Source: JAABSQ01 sp964573705
GTDB lineage: Bacteria > Desulfobacterota > Desulfobacteria > Desulfobacterales > Desulfococcaceae
NCBI GenBank assembly: GCA_964573705.1
Contig: CAZNLT010000015.1
Location: 1 to 50,678 of the forward strand
Direction of reading: 5' to 3'
Length of the DNA stretch: 50,678 bases
Shown here: piece by piece, positions 1 through 6,761 of the stretch
How the letters are laid out: each line of letters starts with the position of its first letter
How positions within the stretch are numbered: the stretch's first letter is position 1
Position numbers and translations under genes: made by a program
The notes under the pieces: generated by a model
Told to the model about the DNA's origin: nothing
Databases searched by the model: none
What the model saw: only the letters and a program-made list of their open reading frames with translations

Positions 1-300
1 GGGGAAAGCGAACCGCAAGGCGAGCCGATGGGGGTGCGGGTAAAGGATGTCGGAGGAAGGGAAAGTCGAACTGTAATGGCTTGAATACAGGTTCAAGATT
101 TTATCAACATTACTTCCGTAAATAGAAACAAAAGAAGATGAAGAAACGCTTCAAAATGACGTTCGGTACGATTGTATGGGAAGTGCAGCCGGGTCGTCCA
201 GCAAAGACGGTCCTTTGAAATGCTTGAGCCGTATGCATTGAAAGGCGCACGTACTGTTCTTAGGGGATTGAGGGCCAGTGATGGCCTTTGGTTACCCGAC
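1..300 (+). mobile_element. 3' part of a group II intron (RNA portion)
   Basis: The segment ends with a typical group II intron domain V (about 225-260) followed by a domain VI-like hairpin (arms GAGGGCC and GGCCTTT, about 270-292) and the terminal ACCCGAC that commonly closes bacterial group II introns, so the 3' splice junction is placed after base 300. The upstream 170 bases are rich in short G/A motifs of the kind found in intron RNA domains, but I cannot assign them to individual domains. No reverse-transcriptase coding sequence is visible, so the intron-encoded protein lies outside the window or is missing. The intron sits directly before the ribosome-binding site of the downstream glycosylase-like gene. 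Domain V is the firm part; the left boundary is unknown because the window starts inside the element. Confidence 0.6.
225..260 (+). ncRNA. Group II intron domain V
   Basis: This is a 34-36 nt hairpin starting GAGCCGTATGC and ending GCACGTACTGTTC, with a GAAA tetraloop between the arms and the AGC catalytic triad near the 5' side. This matches the most conserved catalytic element of bacterial group II introns. It lies about 40 nt before the inferred 3' splice site, the usual distance. Confidence 0.7.
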
Positions 301-826
301 TATAGGAGAATCATGAGAATAACTCCATCACAAAAGAATGTGGTTAAAGCTCTTCTGGCGTATGCAAAAAAAATGGATGATTGGGTAAAACCAATAAAAA
401 ATAAAAGGAGATTTCGATCTTCAGCTGCAAATTCTTTTTTGTTAGGGGTAATGTTCGATCGAAGCATAAATGCCGATCGCGCGTGGGAAGCAGCTGAATG
501 GATTAATGACTCTTTAGGTGATCCTGAGGACGTTACCATTTTATGGAAAGAACTAAAAAAAATCCAACCTCACAAATTGACTGGCTTTTTGCGCTATGGC
601 TATGGTGGAAAATCTTTTCACCGGCATTACAAAACATTTGCTAGACAATTGCCAGAAGTTGCAAATATCATACTTGAATATTACGATGGTGACCCGAGAA
701 AAATTTGGAACAATCAAAGGAATGTAACAAAAGTAAGAGAGCGGTTTGAATCGCTTCCTGGAATAGGGCCTGCTTTGTCCCGAATGGCTGTTTTGATTTT
801 AGCTCGTAATTATGGCCTGTTAGGAG

Positions 827-834
827 GTGTTGAA
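827..834 (+). repeat. Target site duplication, left copy
   Basis: GTGTTGAA lies immediately left of the insertion element and is repeated exactly at 2537-2544 on its right. Eight bases is the typical duplication made by IS66-family elements. Confidence 0.92.
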
Positions 835-2536
835 GTAACTTCTCAATAAGTCCGGGTAGCCGTTAGAAAAAACGAGACATCTGCTTCAAAATATGGCATA
901 AACGTTTCCATGCTTGTATCACAGATCATATCCTCTATACCAGAGGAAGCAAAAACGCCTCTCGTTCTTCAGTTGATAGAAGTCATTCAGCTTCAGGCTG
1001 AACAGATACAAGCATTGAAAGACGAAATTGCACGGATTAAAGGGCAGAAACCCAAACCTGATATTAAGCCTTCGAATCTGACCAAAAAAGACAAAGATAA
1101 TCCCTCCGAAAATCCTAAGAAAAAACGCCCTGGTTCCGCTAAAAAGAAAAAGACAAAATCTATCGAAATCCATCATGATGAGGTCATAAAGCCGGATGAC
1201 ACTCCAAAAGGCTCTAAATTCAAGGGGTACCAGGATTACGTTGTTCAAGATGTGATTTTGCGTCCTTACAATACACGATACCGCCTAGCAAGATTTCAGA
1301 CGCCCGATGGCAAAAATATCGTCGGAAAGCTGCCCGAAGAGGTCCAGAATGTACATTTCGGCCCCGGCGTCAAAGGGTTTATCCTATACCAGCATTACCA
1401 AAACCATGTGACTCAGCCGCTGATCTTGGAACAACTTATAGAGATCGGAATTGACATATCTTCGGGTCAAATCAGCCGCATTCTGATTGAGGATAAAGAT
1501 CAATTTCATGCGGAAAAAGAAGATATCCTCCGAGTCGTCGTGGAAGTTTCCGAGCATGTGCATGCAGACGATACCGGGGCTCGTCACGACGGGAAAAACG
1601 GCTACTGCACCCACATCGGCAACGAGTATTTCGCATATTTTGAAAGCACCGAAAGCAAGAGCCGCATCAATTTTTTAAAGGTTCTCCGAGGTGGTTTTAA
1701 GGACTATGTGGTCAATTCAGACGCCATAGTCTATATGGCGGGACAGAAACTGCCCCAAAAGTACATTCACCAGCTTTTGTCCCCCGCCACTTTTCTAACT
1801 GAGCAGAATTGGCTTGACCATTTGGAGTCAATAGGCGTGACAAGCCCCCGACACATCCAAATTGCAACGGAGGGGGCTCTTATTGGCAGCGTCATTGAGC
1901 ATGGTCTCAATGCCGGTCTGGTGCTGATCAGTGACGACGCCGGACAGTTCAATCTGTTCACTCATGGGTTGTGCTGGATACATGCCGAAAGAACAATCAG
2001 CAAGCTTGTGGGGTTCAACGACGATCAGCGGGCGGCTTTAGAACAAAAGAGATCGGAGATATGGGATTACTACGGGGCTTTGAAAGGGTATAAAAATTGT
2101 CCTACAGAGGCTGTAAAGGCCGCTCTCAAGGCCCGATTCGATGAAATCTTTCAGGAAAAGACCTGTTTTGCCAGTCTGAACAAAGCGCTTGAGCGTCTGC
2201 ACAAGAACAAGAACGAATTGTTGCTTGTTCTTGATTTCCCGAACATTCCTCTCCACAACAATCTGAGTGAAAACGACATAAGGGAGTATGTTAAAAGACG
2301 GAAAATAAGCGGTTCCACCAGAAGTCCGGATGGTCGCCGCTGCCGAGATACTTTTACGAGTTTGAAAAAGACTTGCAGGAAACTCGGCATTTCGTTTTGG
2401 GACTATTTGATGGATCGGCTTGGAGGGAAATCTGATAAGGATGTGCCGTACCTTCCGGATCAGATACGGATACGTGTTTCTGAAGCCATGTCGTGAGGAA
2501 AGGTAGTCAAATCGCCCTGACTTATTGAGAAGTTAC
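835..2536 (+). mobile_element. Complete IS66-family insertion sequence (single-transposase type)
   Basis: The element is 1702 bp. The left end begins GTAACTTCTCAATAAGTC and the right end is its exact inverted copy over those 18 bases; after one mismatch the repeat continues with GGG, giving about 22 bp. An exact 8-bp duplication (GTGTTGAA) flanks it. It encodes one transposase of the large IS66 type and lacks the small accessory genes tnpA and tnpB of classical IS66, as in the ISBst12-like subgroup. The intact ends, duplication and transposase suggest a potentially active copy. It disrupts a glycosylase-like gene. Confidence 0.92.
910..2496 (+). CDS. IS66-family transposase
   Basis: This 528-residue DDE-type transposase fills the insertion element. 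An N-terminal leucine-rich coiled region (about residues 15-45) is followed by a very lysine-rich stretch (about 50-95). The catalytic core includes HADDTGARHDG (first acidic residue), LCWIHAERTI, and the IS66 C-terminal signature NNLSENDIREYVKRRKISG followed by the GSTRSPDGRRCRDTF stretch. The length fits single-gene IS66 members. No good ribosome-binding site precedes ATG 910, so the true start could be another nearby codon. The gene catalyses cut-and-paste movement of its own element and is not related to its neighbours. Confidence 0.9.
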   Translation: MLVSQIISSIPEEAKTPLVLQLIEVIQLQAEQIQALKDEIARIKGQKPKPDIKPSNLTKKDKDNPSENPKKKRPGSAKKKKTKSIEIHHDEVIKPDDTPKGSKFKGYQDYVVQDVILRPYNTRYRLARFQTPDGKNIVGKLPEEVQNVHFGPGVKGFILYQHYQNHVTQPLILEQLIEIGIDISSGQISRILIEDKDQFHAEKEDILRVVVEVSEHVHADDTGARHDGKNGYCTHIGNEYFAYFESTESKSRINFLKVLRGGFKDYVVNSDAIVYMAGQKLPQKYIHQLLSPATFLTEQNWLDHLESIGVTSPRHIQIATEGALIGSVIEHGLNAGLVLISDDAGQFNLFTHGLCWIHAERTISKLVGFNDDQRAALEQKRSEIWDYYGALKGYKNCPTEAVKAALKARFDEIFQEKTCFASLNKALERLHKNKNELLLVLDFPNIPLHNNLSENDIREYVKRRKISGSTRSPDGRRCRDTFTSLKKTCRKLGISFWDYLMDRLGGKSDKDVPYLPDQIRIRVSEAMS

Positions 2537-2544
2537 GTGTTGAA
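2537..2544 (+). repeat. Target site duplication, right copy
   Basis: GTGTTGAA is the exact partner of 827-834. The interrupted glycosylase frame resumes directly after it. Confidence 0.92.
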
Positions 2545-2781
2545 GCCTTATCACAATTGGATGTTAAACCGGACATTCATGTGATGCGAGTTTTTGCTCG
2601 TTCGGGTTTAATTGAGAAAAGTGCAAAAGAAAATGACGCAATCGAAATGGCAAAAAAACTCCATCCTAAATTTCCAGGGGCATTAGATGCACCAGCGTTT
2701 ATCATTGGTGTTGAATGGTGCCGCCCAACGAAAAAAAAGTGTGAAAAGTGCCCGATAAGTAAAGCTTGCCCAAGTGAATAC

Positions 2782-2841
2782 ACCCAACAAGGCTGATGCC
2801 GCCGACGCAAAAAGCCGCGCGGCTGATTAGCGTCGTTGGCC
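2782..2841 (+). repeat. attC-like imperfect inverted repeat 1
   Basis: This ~60-bp imperfect palindrome starts ACCCAAC, ends GTTGGCC, and has internal paired blocks GCTGAT/ATTAGC and GCCGC/GCGGC. The order R''-L''-loop-L'-R' with an AAC...GTT boundary is the layout of integron attC recombination sites. The stop codon of the glycosylase-like gene lies inside it, as is common for gene cassettes. The 3' core GTTGGCC deviates from the GTTRRRY consensus and no integrase is in the window, so this is a resemblance only. Confidence 0.4.
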
Positions 2842-2852
2842 TAAAATAACCC

Positions 2853-2882
2853 TTGACCATTTTTGTTCATGATGGCTATACT
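2853..2882 (+). promoter_or_regulatory. Likely sigma-70 promoter of mazEF
   Basis: A TTGACC hexamer at 2853-2858 and TATACT at 2877-2882 are separated by 18 bp. They lie 26 bp before the mazE start and just after the attC-like repeat, the place where a self-expressed toxin-antitoxin pair needs a promoter. Confidence 0.55.
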
Positions 2883-2908
2883 TCGGATATACATAAGGAG
2901 GTGGCCGC

Positions 2909-3157
2909 ATGCTTGCAAAAATTCAGAAATGGGGAAATAGTCAAGGACTTCGTCTTACAAAAAACCTGCTCGCCGATGCGCAGCTTGGAGTCGGTGACGA
3001 GGTGGATATCAGTGTGAAAGACGGTGTTATCATTGTCACGCCTGCTAAAAAGATACGCGGCAAGCACAGTCTTAAGGATCTTGTCGCACGTATTCCTGAA
3101 AATTACCAAACCGGCGAAGTCGACTGGGGTGACCCGGTTGGCAAGGAGGTCTGGTAA
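2909..3157 (+). CDS. mazE: MazE-type antitoxin (AbrB/SpoVT fold)
   Basis: This 82-residue protein has an N-terminal swapped-hairpin AbrB domain (KIQKWGNSQGLRLTKNLL, typical of MazE) and an acidic, tryptophan-containing tail (VDWGDPVGKEVW) that in this family wraps around and blocks the toxin. It starts at ATG 2909 behind a strong AAGGAGG and ends directly before the toxin ATG with no spacer, so the two are co-translated. The antitoxin is expected to neutralise MazF and, with it, repress the operon promoter at 2853-2882. The pair lies between two attC-like repeats, a position often taken by toxin-antitoxin modules in integron cassettes. Confidence 0.9.
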   Translation: MLAKIQKWGNSQGLRLTKNLLADAQLGVGDEVDISVKDGVIIVTPAKKIRGKHSLKDLVARIPENYQTGEVDWGDPVGKEVW

Positions 3158-3496
3158 ATGGCTGCTTATGTCCCCAAGCAAGGGGACATTATCGCAATCA
3201 CATTTGATCCACAATCCGGTCATGAGCAGAAGGGGCGACGCCCTGCTTTGGTTGTCAGCAAGGACCTGTTCAATCGAAGCACAGGCTTGGCTATTGTGTG
3301 CCCGGTAACGAACACAGAGCGCGGTTTTCCCTTTCACGCCCCTATACCCAAAGGCAGCAAGCTGACCGGTCTCATTATGGTTGAGCAAGTTAAATCTGTT
3401 GATTTTCGCGCTCGCCGGGCCAAGCGAATTGAACGTACCAGTGATGAGTTGCTGTCTGAAGTGCTGTCCATACTGGATGCATGCATTTATGAGTAG
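3158..3496 (+). CDS. mazF: MazF-type endoribonuclease toxin
   Basis: This 112-residue PemK/MazF toxin cuts mRNA (and sometimes tRNA or rRNA) at short sequence motifs. Family features are YVPKQGDIIAITFDPQSG near the N-terminus, the GRRPALVVS strand-turn, the catalytic-region TNTERGFPFHAPIP, and LTGLIMVEQVKSVDFRAR with its conserved serine/arginine region. It begins immediately after the mazE stop. The length is normal and nothing looks truncated, so the module should be functional. Which RNA motif it cleaves cannot be predicted from the sequence. Confidence 0.9.
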   Translation: MAAYVPKQGDIIAITFDPQSGHEQKGRRPALVVSKDLFNRSTGLAIVCPVTNTERGFPFHAPIPKGSKLTGLIMVEQVKSVDFRARRAKRIERTSDELLSEVLSILDACIYE

Positions 3497-3570
3497 GCCA
3501 ACCAACCGCTTGAGAGGGGCCGGGTGGGTTTCAAGTAAAACCCGCCCGGTCCTCAGCTTGTCCGTTGGTG
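3497..3570 (+). repeat. attC-like imperfect inverted repeat 2
   Basis: This 74-bp imperfect palindrome begins right after the mazF stop with GCCAACCAACC and ends with GTTGGTG. A 12-bp inner stem (CCGGGTGGGTTT with AAACCCGCCCGG, one G-T pair) is flanked by a short GAG(A)GG/CCTC pairing and a bulged outer part. The left arm wording AACCAACCGCTTGAGAGG is close to the start of Vibrio attC repeats as I recall them. It would also fold as a strong hairpin in RNA and may act as a transcription barrier between mazEF and the convergent higBA genes. Confidence 0.4.
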
Positions 3571-3606
3571 ATAAAATACGAGGTATTGGGAGGCAAACTG
3601 AATTAT

Positions 3607-3909
3607 TCAAGCAGTCTGAAGCACTTTTACTTCATTTACAAGGCGATCAGCCAGTATTTCTTCCTGTAACTCAAGTTCATAATGATCTTGAAGATTCATC
3701 CAAAACTGTGCGGAGGTTCCAAAATATCGACTTAGTCTTAAAGCAGTATCAGCTGTAATACCACGCTTTTCTTTTACAATCTCATTAATTCTCCTTGGGG
3801 GAACAGAAATATCTTTTGCAAGCCGATACTGGGTAATATTTAAAGGCTCTAAAAATTCTTCAAGCAATATTTTGCCTGGGTGAATAAGGGGTAGTTTTTC
3901 TTGAGCCAT
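3607..3909 (-). CDS. higA: HigA-type antitoxin (helix-turn-helix)
   Basis: This 100-residue XRE-type protein opens with LIHPGKILLEEFLEPLNITQ, the HigA/VapI signature. A helix-turn-helix follows (about residues 25-65), and the tail includes GTSAQFWMNLQDHYELEL, diagnostic for HigA. It follows the toxin gene by 19 bp on the minus strand, the usual toxin-first order of higBA. The protein should bind HigB and repress the promoter, probably at the inverted repeats at 4241-4279. Length is normal. Confidence 0.9.
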   Translation of the reverse strand: MAQEKLPLIHPGKILLEEFLEPLNITQYRLAKDISVPPRRINEIVKEKRGITADTALRLSRYFGTSAQFWMNLQDHYELELQEEILADRLVNEVKVLQTA

Positions 3910-3928
3910 TTTTTATACTCCTATATTG

Positions 3929-4210
3929 CTAGTGATAGTCAGTAATTTCAACTTGATTAGCATTACCATTGTCCCATACAAAACAAATGCGCCATTGCTT
4001 GTTTATTCGGATACTATGTTGACCTTGTCTATCATGCTTCAGCGCTTCAAGTTGATTTGCCGGGGGTATTTTTAAATCATCAAGAGTAGTTGCTGCGTTC
4101 AACATCACCAACTTTTGCCTTGCTCTTGTTTGTATTTCCGGGGGAAACTTCTTCGAAAAGATTCTGTTAAAGATTTTTTCCGTTTCCTTACATTTGAAAG
4201 ATTGAATCAT
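3929..4210 (-). CDS. higB: HigB/RelE-type ribosome-dependent mRNA interferase toxin
   Basis: This 93-residue RelE-superfamily toxin starts MIQSFKCKETEKIFNR; the upstream Met codon would add three residues, but family members begin at MIQSF. Typical features are ARQKLVMLNAATTLDDLKIP, LEALKHDRQGQHSIRINKQW with the basic residues used for mRNA cleavage on the ribosome, and the C-terminal RICFVWDNGNANQVEITDYH. It is the first gene of a minus-strand pair with higA. No strong ribosome-binding site is seen. The pair points toward mazEF, with the attC-like repeat 2 between the two modules. Confidence 0.9.
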   Translation of the reverse strand: MIQSFKCKETEKIFNRIFSKKFPPEIQTRARQKLVMLNAATTLDDLKIPPANQLEALKHDRQGQHSIRINKQWRICFVWDNGNANQVEITDYH

Positions 4211-4240
4211 AAGCATCAAATGTTGGTGGGCAATAAACTC

Positions 4241-4279
4241 ATAATAACGACTATCGTTAATAACGTCAACCGTTATTAT
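4241..4279 (-). promoter_or_regulatory. Inverted-repeat operator/promoter region of higBA
   Basis: The arms ATAATAACG (4241-4249) and CGTTATTAT (4271-4279) form a perfect 9-bp inverted repeat. A second palindrome, CGTTAATAACG (4255-4265), sits at its centre. The cluster begins about 30 bp upstream of the higB start. This is the expected position and symmetry for autorepression by HigA or the HigBA complex; assigning it to HigA is inference. Confidence 0.5.
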
Positions 4280-4284
4280 CGCTC

Positions 4285-4343
4285 GCCGAACAAATGTCTA
4301 CACCGGACTGCATATCGCCTCTGCAGGTCTTGAATTAGGCGGT
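4285..4343 (+). repeat. attC-like imperfect inverted repeat 3 (weak)
   Basis: This ~59-bp imperfect palindrome starts GCCGAACAAATG and ends TTAGGCGG. The inner pairing is GGACTGC with GCAGGTC around an 11-nt loop. The general look (AACAA near one end, ACCGGACTGC in the left arm) resembles integron attC sites, but the outer arms pair poorly and no clean GTTRRRY core is present. It would close the cassette holding higBA. Confidence 0.28.
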
Positions 4344-4507
4344 TTTGATAAAATTGATCATTAATCAATCATTGGCGTGTCAGCCGGTGAAACAGGCGTT
4401 ATGAGTTTATGAGATGACAGGAATGGTTTACCGGTAATACTTGTAAAAAACCATTCCGTTCCAAGTGGCTGAGGCTGTCGAAAGAGTACAGTCTTTCATT
4501 CCTTGAG
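4344..4507. other. Intergenic stretch without a gene
   Basis: Between the toxin-antitoxin region and the transketolase stop the only structure I see is a 6-bp palindrome, ATTGAT-N5-ATCAAT, at 4353-4369. Base composition changes from AT-rich to GC-rich near here, so this may be the right edge of the accessory region. Confidence 0.4.
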
Positions 4508-6529
4508 TTATAAACCAATCCCGTTTTTCCGTTTGTACAGTGCCATGGCCTCTTCATACACATGATGGGCGGTGATGCCGTACTTTTCGAACAACACCTT
4601 GTAAGGCGCCGAGGCCCCGAACCGATCGATGCCGAGGACCTTTCCGCGGTCCCCCACATAATAATGCCAGCCCTGGGGGGACCCGGCTTCCACAGCCATG
4701 CGCAAGGGGATAGTCGGCGGCAGAACCGATCGACGGTATTCCTCCGGCTGTTGATCGAACAATTCCCAGGAGGGCATACTCACCACCCGAACCGGGATTT
4801 CCTCCTGCTCCAGCAGGTCGGCCGCAGCCATGACCGTATTCAACTCGGAACCGCAGCCGATCAGGATCATTCGGGGATTTTTACCGTCGGGGTCCCGAAG
4901 CACATAGGCGCCCTTTTCCAGATCCCGGGCCGATCCGCAGCCGGTTCGATCCAGAGTCGGCACCCCCTGGCGTGTGAGAACCAACGCCACCGGACCCCGC
5001 GAACGACGCAGGGCGATCCGCCAGGCCTGGGCGGTTTCATTGGCATCGCCGGGCCGGATTACCGTCAGGTTCGGGATCACCCGCAGCCCGGCCAGTTGTT
5101 CCACCGGCTGGTGGGTGGGGCCGTCTTCCCCCAGCCCGATGCTGTCGTGGGTGAAGACATAAATCACATGCAGGCCCATCAGGGCGGCCATTCGAATGGC
5201 GGGGCGCATGTACTCCGAAAAAATAAGAAAGGTGCCGCCGTAGGGGATGAATCCGCCGTACAGCGCCATGCCGTTCAATGCGGCGGTCATGCCGTGCTCC
5301 CGAACCCCGAACCGAAGATTGCGGCCGCCGTAATTTCCCGCCTGAAAATCGCTTTCGCCTTCGAGCAGGGTTTTATTGGACGGGCCCAGGTCCGCCGACC
5401 CGCCCATGAGGCTGGGAATTTCGGATGCGAGTACATTGAGCGTTTTTCCCGATGCCGTCCGGGTCGGCATGCCGGTCAGGTCGGGCGGAAACTCCGGAAT
5501 TCGGCTTTCCCAGTCTTCAGGGAATTCCAGGTTCATCATTCGATGCAGGGCGCCGGCCGCATCCGGATGGGTTTTCCGGTAACCATCCATTCGTTCCTGC
5601 CATTCGTCTTCCCGGGCTTGGCCGCGATCCACGGCCGTCCGCATTTCATCCACCACCCCTTCGGGGATAAAAAAACTCGGCTCCGTGGGCCAGTTCAGGT
5701 TTTGTTTGGTGAGCAGCAGTTCTTCGGCTCCCAGCGGTTCTCCGTGGGCTTTTTCAGAATCCTGTTTGTTGGGGCTGCCGAATCCGATGTGGGTTCGAAC
5801 CGCGATCAGAGAAGGACGATCGGTTTCGGCTTGCGCCGCCCGAAGGGCCGCTTCGATGGCGTCCAGGTCATTTCCGTCGGTCACCTCCTGAACATGCCAT
5901 CCGCAGGCCGACAGTCGTTCCCCACGACCCTCGGTAAAGGCGAGATCGGTGCTGCCTTCGATGGAGATGCGATTGTCGTCGTAAAGATAAATAATTCTGC
6001 CGAGTTTGAGATGCCCGGCCAAGGAGGCGGCTTCGTGGGAGATCCCCTCCATGAGATCGCCGTCGCTGCAAAAGCCGTAGATATAATGATCCACAATATC
6101 GAAGTCCGGCCGGTTGAATTTGGCTGCCAGATGGGCCTGGGCGATGGCCATGCCCACCCCGTTGGCAAACCCCTGCCCCAAAGGCCCGGTGGTCACCTCC
6201 ACCCCGGGCGTGACCCCGACCTCGGGATGCCCCGGCGTTCGGCTGCCCCATTGCCGAAAGGATTTCAGATCATCCAGAGACAGGTCGTATCCGGTCAAAT
6301 GCAACAGGCTGTACAGCAGCATCGATCCGTGCCCGGCCGAAAAGATGAACCGGTCCCGGTTGGGCCATGCGGGATTTCGAGGATTGTGCTTCAGGAATCG
6401 CGTCCAGAGGGTATAGACCATCGGAGCCGCCCCCATGGGCAGCCCCGGATGACCGGATCGCGCGGCTTCCACCGCATCTGCGGAGAGCATTCGAATGGTA
6501 TTGATGCAGCGCTCGTCAATGGGCCTCAT
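4508..6529 (-). CDS. tkt: Transketolase
   Basis: This 673-residue thiamine-diphosphate enzyme moves two-carbon units between sugar phosphates in the non-oxidative pentose phosphate pathway. The N-terminal domain has RSGHPGLPMGAAPM, PGHPE and the ThDP motif GFCSDGDLMEGISHEA...NRISIEG. The middle domain has GGSADLGPSNKT, the FGVREHGM motif with the catalytic Glu, and FTHDSIGLGEDGPTHQPVEQ. The C-terminal domain ends normally. Start 6529 was chosen because GAGGAG lies 8 bp upstream and homologues start at this point; an upstream ATG would add 15 atypical residues. It stands alone. An IR-poor T-rich stretch follows the stop, but I see no convincing terminator. Confidence 0.95.
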   Translation of the reverse strand: MRPIDERCINTIRMLSADAVEAARSGHPGLPMGAAPMVYTLWTRFLKHNPRNPAWPNRDRFIFSAGHGSMLLYSLLHLTGYDLSLDDLKSFRQWGSRTPGHPEVGVTPGVEVTTGPLGQGFANGVGMAIAQAHLAAKFNRPDFDIVDHYIYGFCSDGDLMEGISHEAASLAGHLKLGRIIYLYDDNRISIEGSTDLAFTEGRGERLSACGWHVQEVTDGNDLDAIEAALRAAQAETDRPSLIAVRTHIGFGSPNKQDSEKAHGEPLGAEELLLTKQNLNWPTEPSFFIPEGVVDEMRTAVDRGQAREDEWQERMDGYRKTHPDAAGALHRMMNLEFPEDWESRIPEFPPDLTGMPTRTASGKTLNVLASEIPSLMGGSADLGPSNKTLLEGESDFQAGNYGGRNLRFGVREHGMTAALNGMALYGGFIPYGGTFLIFSEYMRPAIRMAALMGLHVIYVFTHDSIGLGEDGPTHQPVEQLAGLRVIPNLTVIRPGDANETAQAWRIALRRSRGPVALVLTRQGVPTLDRTGCGSARDLEKGAYVLRDPDGKNPRMILIGCGSELNTVMAAADLLEQEEIPVRVVSMPSWELFDQQPEEYRRSVLPPTIPLRMAVEAGSPQGWHYYVGDRGKVLGIDRFGASAPYKVLFEKYGITAHHVYEEAMALYKRKNGIGL

Positions 6530-6683
6530 GATTCGCTCCTCTTTTCTTTGGGATTCAGACCTTTTCATGGACACTCGAATGGTACCTTCGGATATTTAAC
6601 GCAATCGTTGTTCGAGGTCCATCATTTTGTGGAAAAGCATCGGAATCCGAAAAACTGAAAGGATTGGAAAAAGATGTGAAAAA

Positions 6684-6715
6684 CCCGCGATCAGCGATTT
6701 AGGTCTGATCGCGGG
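6684..6715 (-). terminator. Rho-independent terminator of the spondin-domain gene
   Basis: A perfect 11-bp stem, CCCGCGATCAG/CTGATCGCGGG, encloses a 10-nt loop. Read on the minus strand it is followed by TTTTT, and it lies about 45 bp downstream of the stop at 6762. Confidence 0.9.
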
Positions 6716-6761
6716 CCTAGGAATTAAAACGGACAGAGTTTAAGGTAAACTGCTCGCTTTC

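Larger units (their letters stand above)
313..2796 (+). pseudogene. Helix-hairpin-helix (endonuclease III-like) DNA glycosylase gene, split by an IS66 element
   Basis: The gene starts at ATG 313 behind AGGAG at 304-308 and is open to base 834. It resumes at 2545 and stops at 2796. Removing the insertion and one copy of the 8-bp target duplication restores one continuous frame of 257 codons reading ...GGVEALSQLDVKPDIHV across the join. The front part carries a helix-hairpin-helix with the LPGIGPALS signature, and the end carries four cysteines in CRPTKKKCEKCPISKAC, like the [4Fe-4S] loop of endonuclease III. The family removes damaged or mismatched bases, but the exact substrate cannot be read here. 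As it stands the first fragment runs only 5 codons into the insertion before a stop, so the product lacks the iron-sulfur loop. No other lesion is visible, so the insertion looks recent. The last codons overlap an attC-like repeat. Confidence 0.8.

Noticed and set aside
1..312. Group IIC-attC intron inserted into an integron attC site
   Set aside because: Tempting because attC-like repeats lie downstream. However, the exon after base 300 shows no attC sequence, and the intron runs in the same direction as the gene, while attC-targeting introns usually lie opposite to the cassette genes.
4562..6658. Plus-strand open frame of about 700 codons across the transketolase gene
   Set aside because: It is a shadow of the GC-rich transketolase on the minus strand. 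Its peptide is proline, glycine, arginine and histidine-rich without motifs, while the minus strand encodes a complete enzyme.
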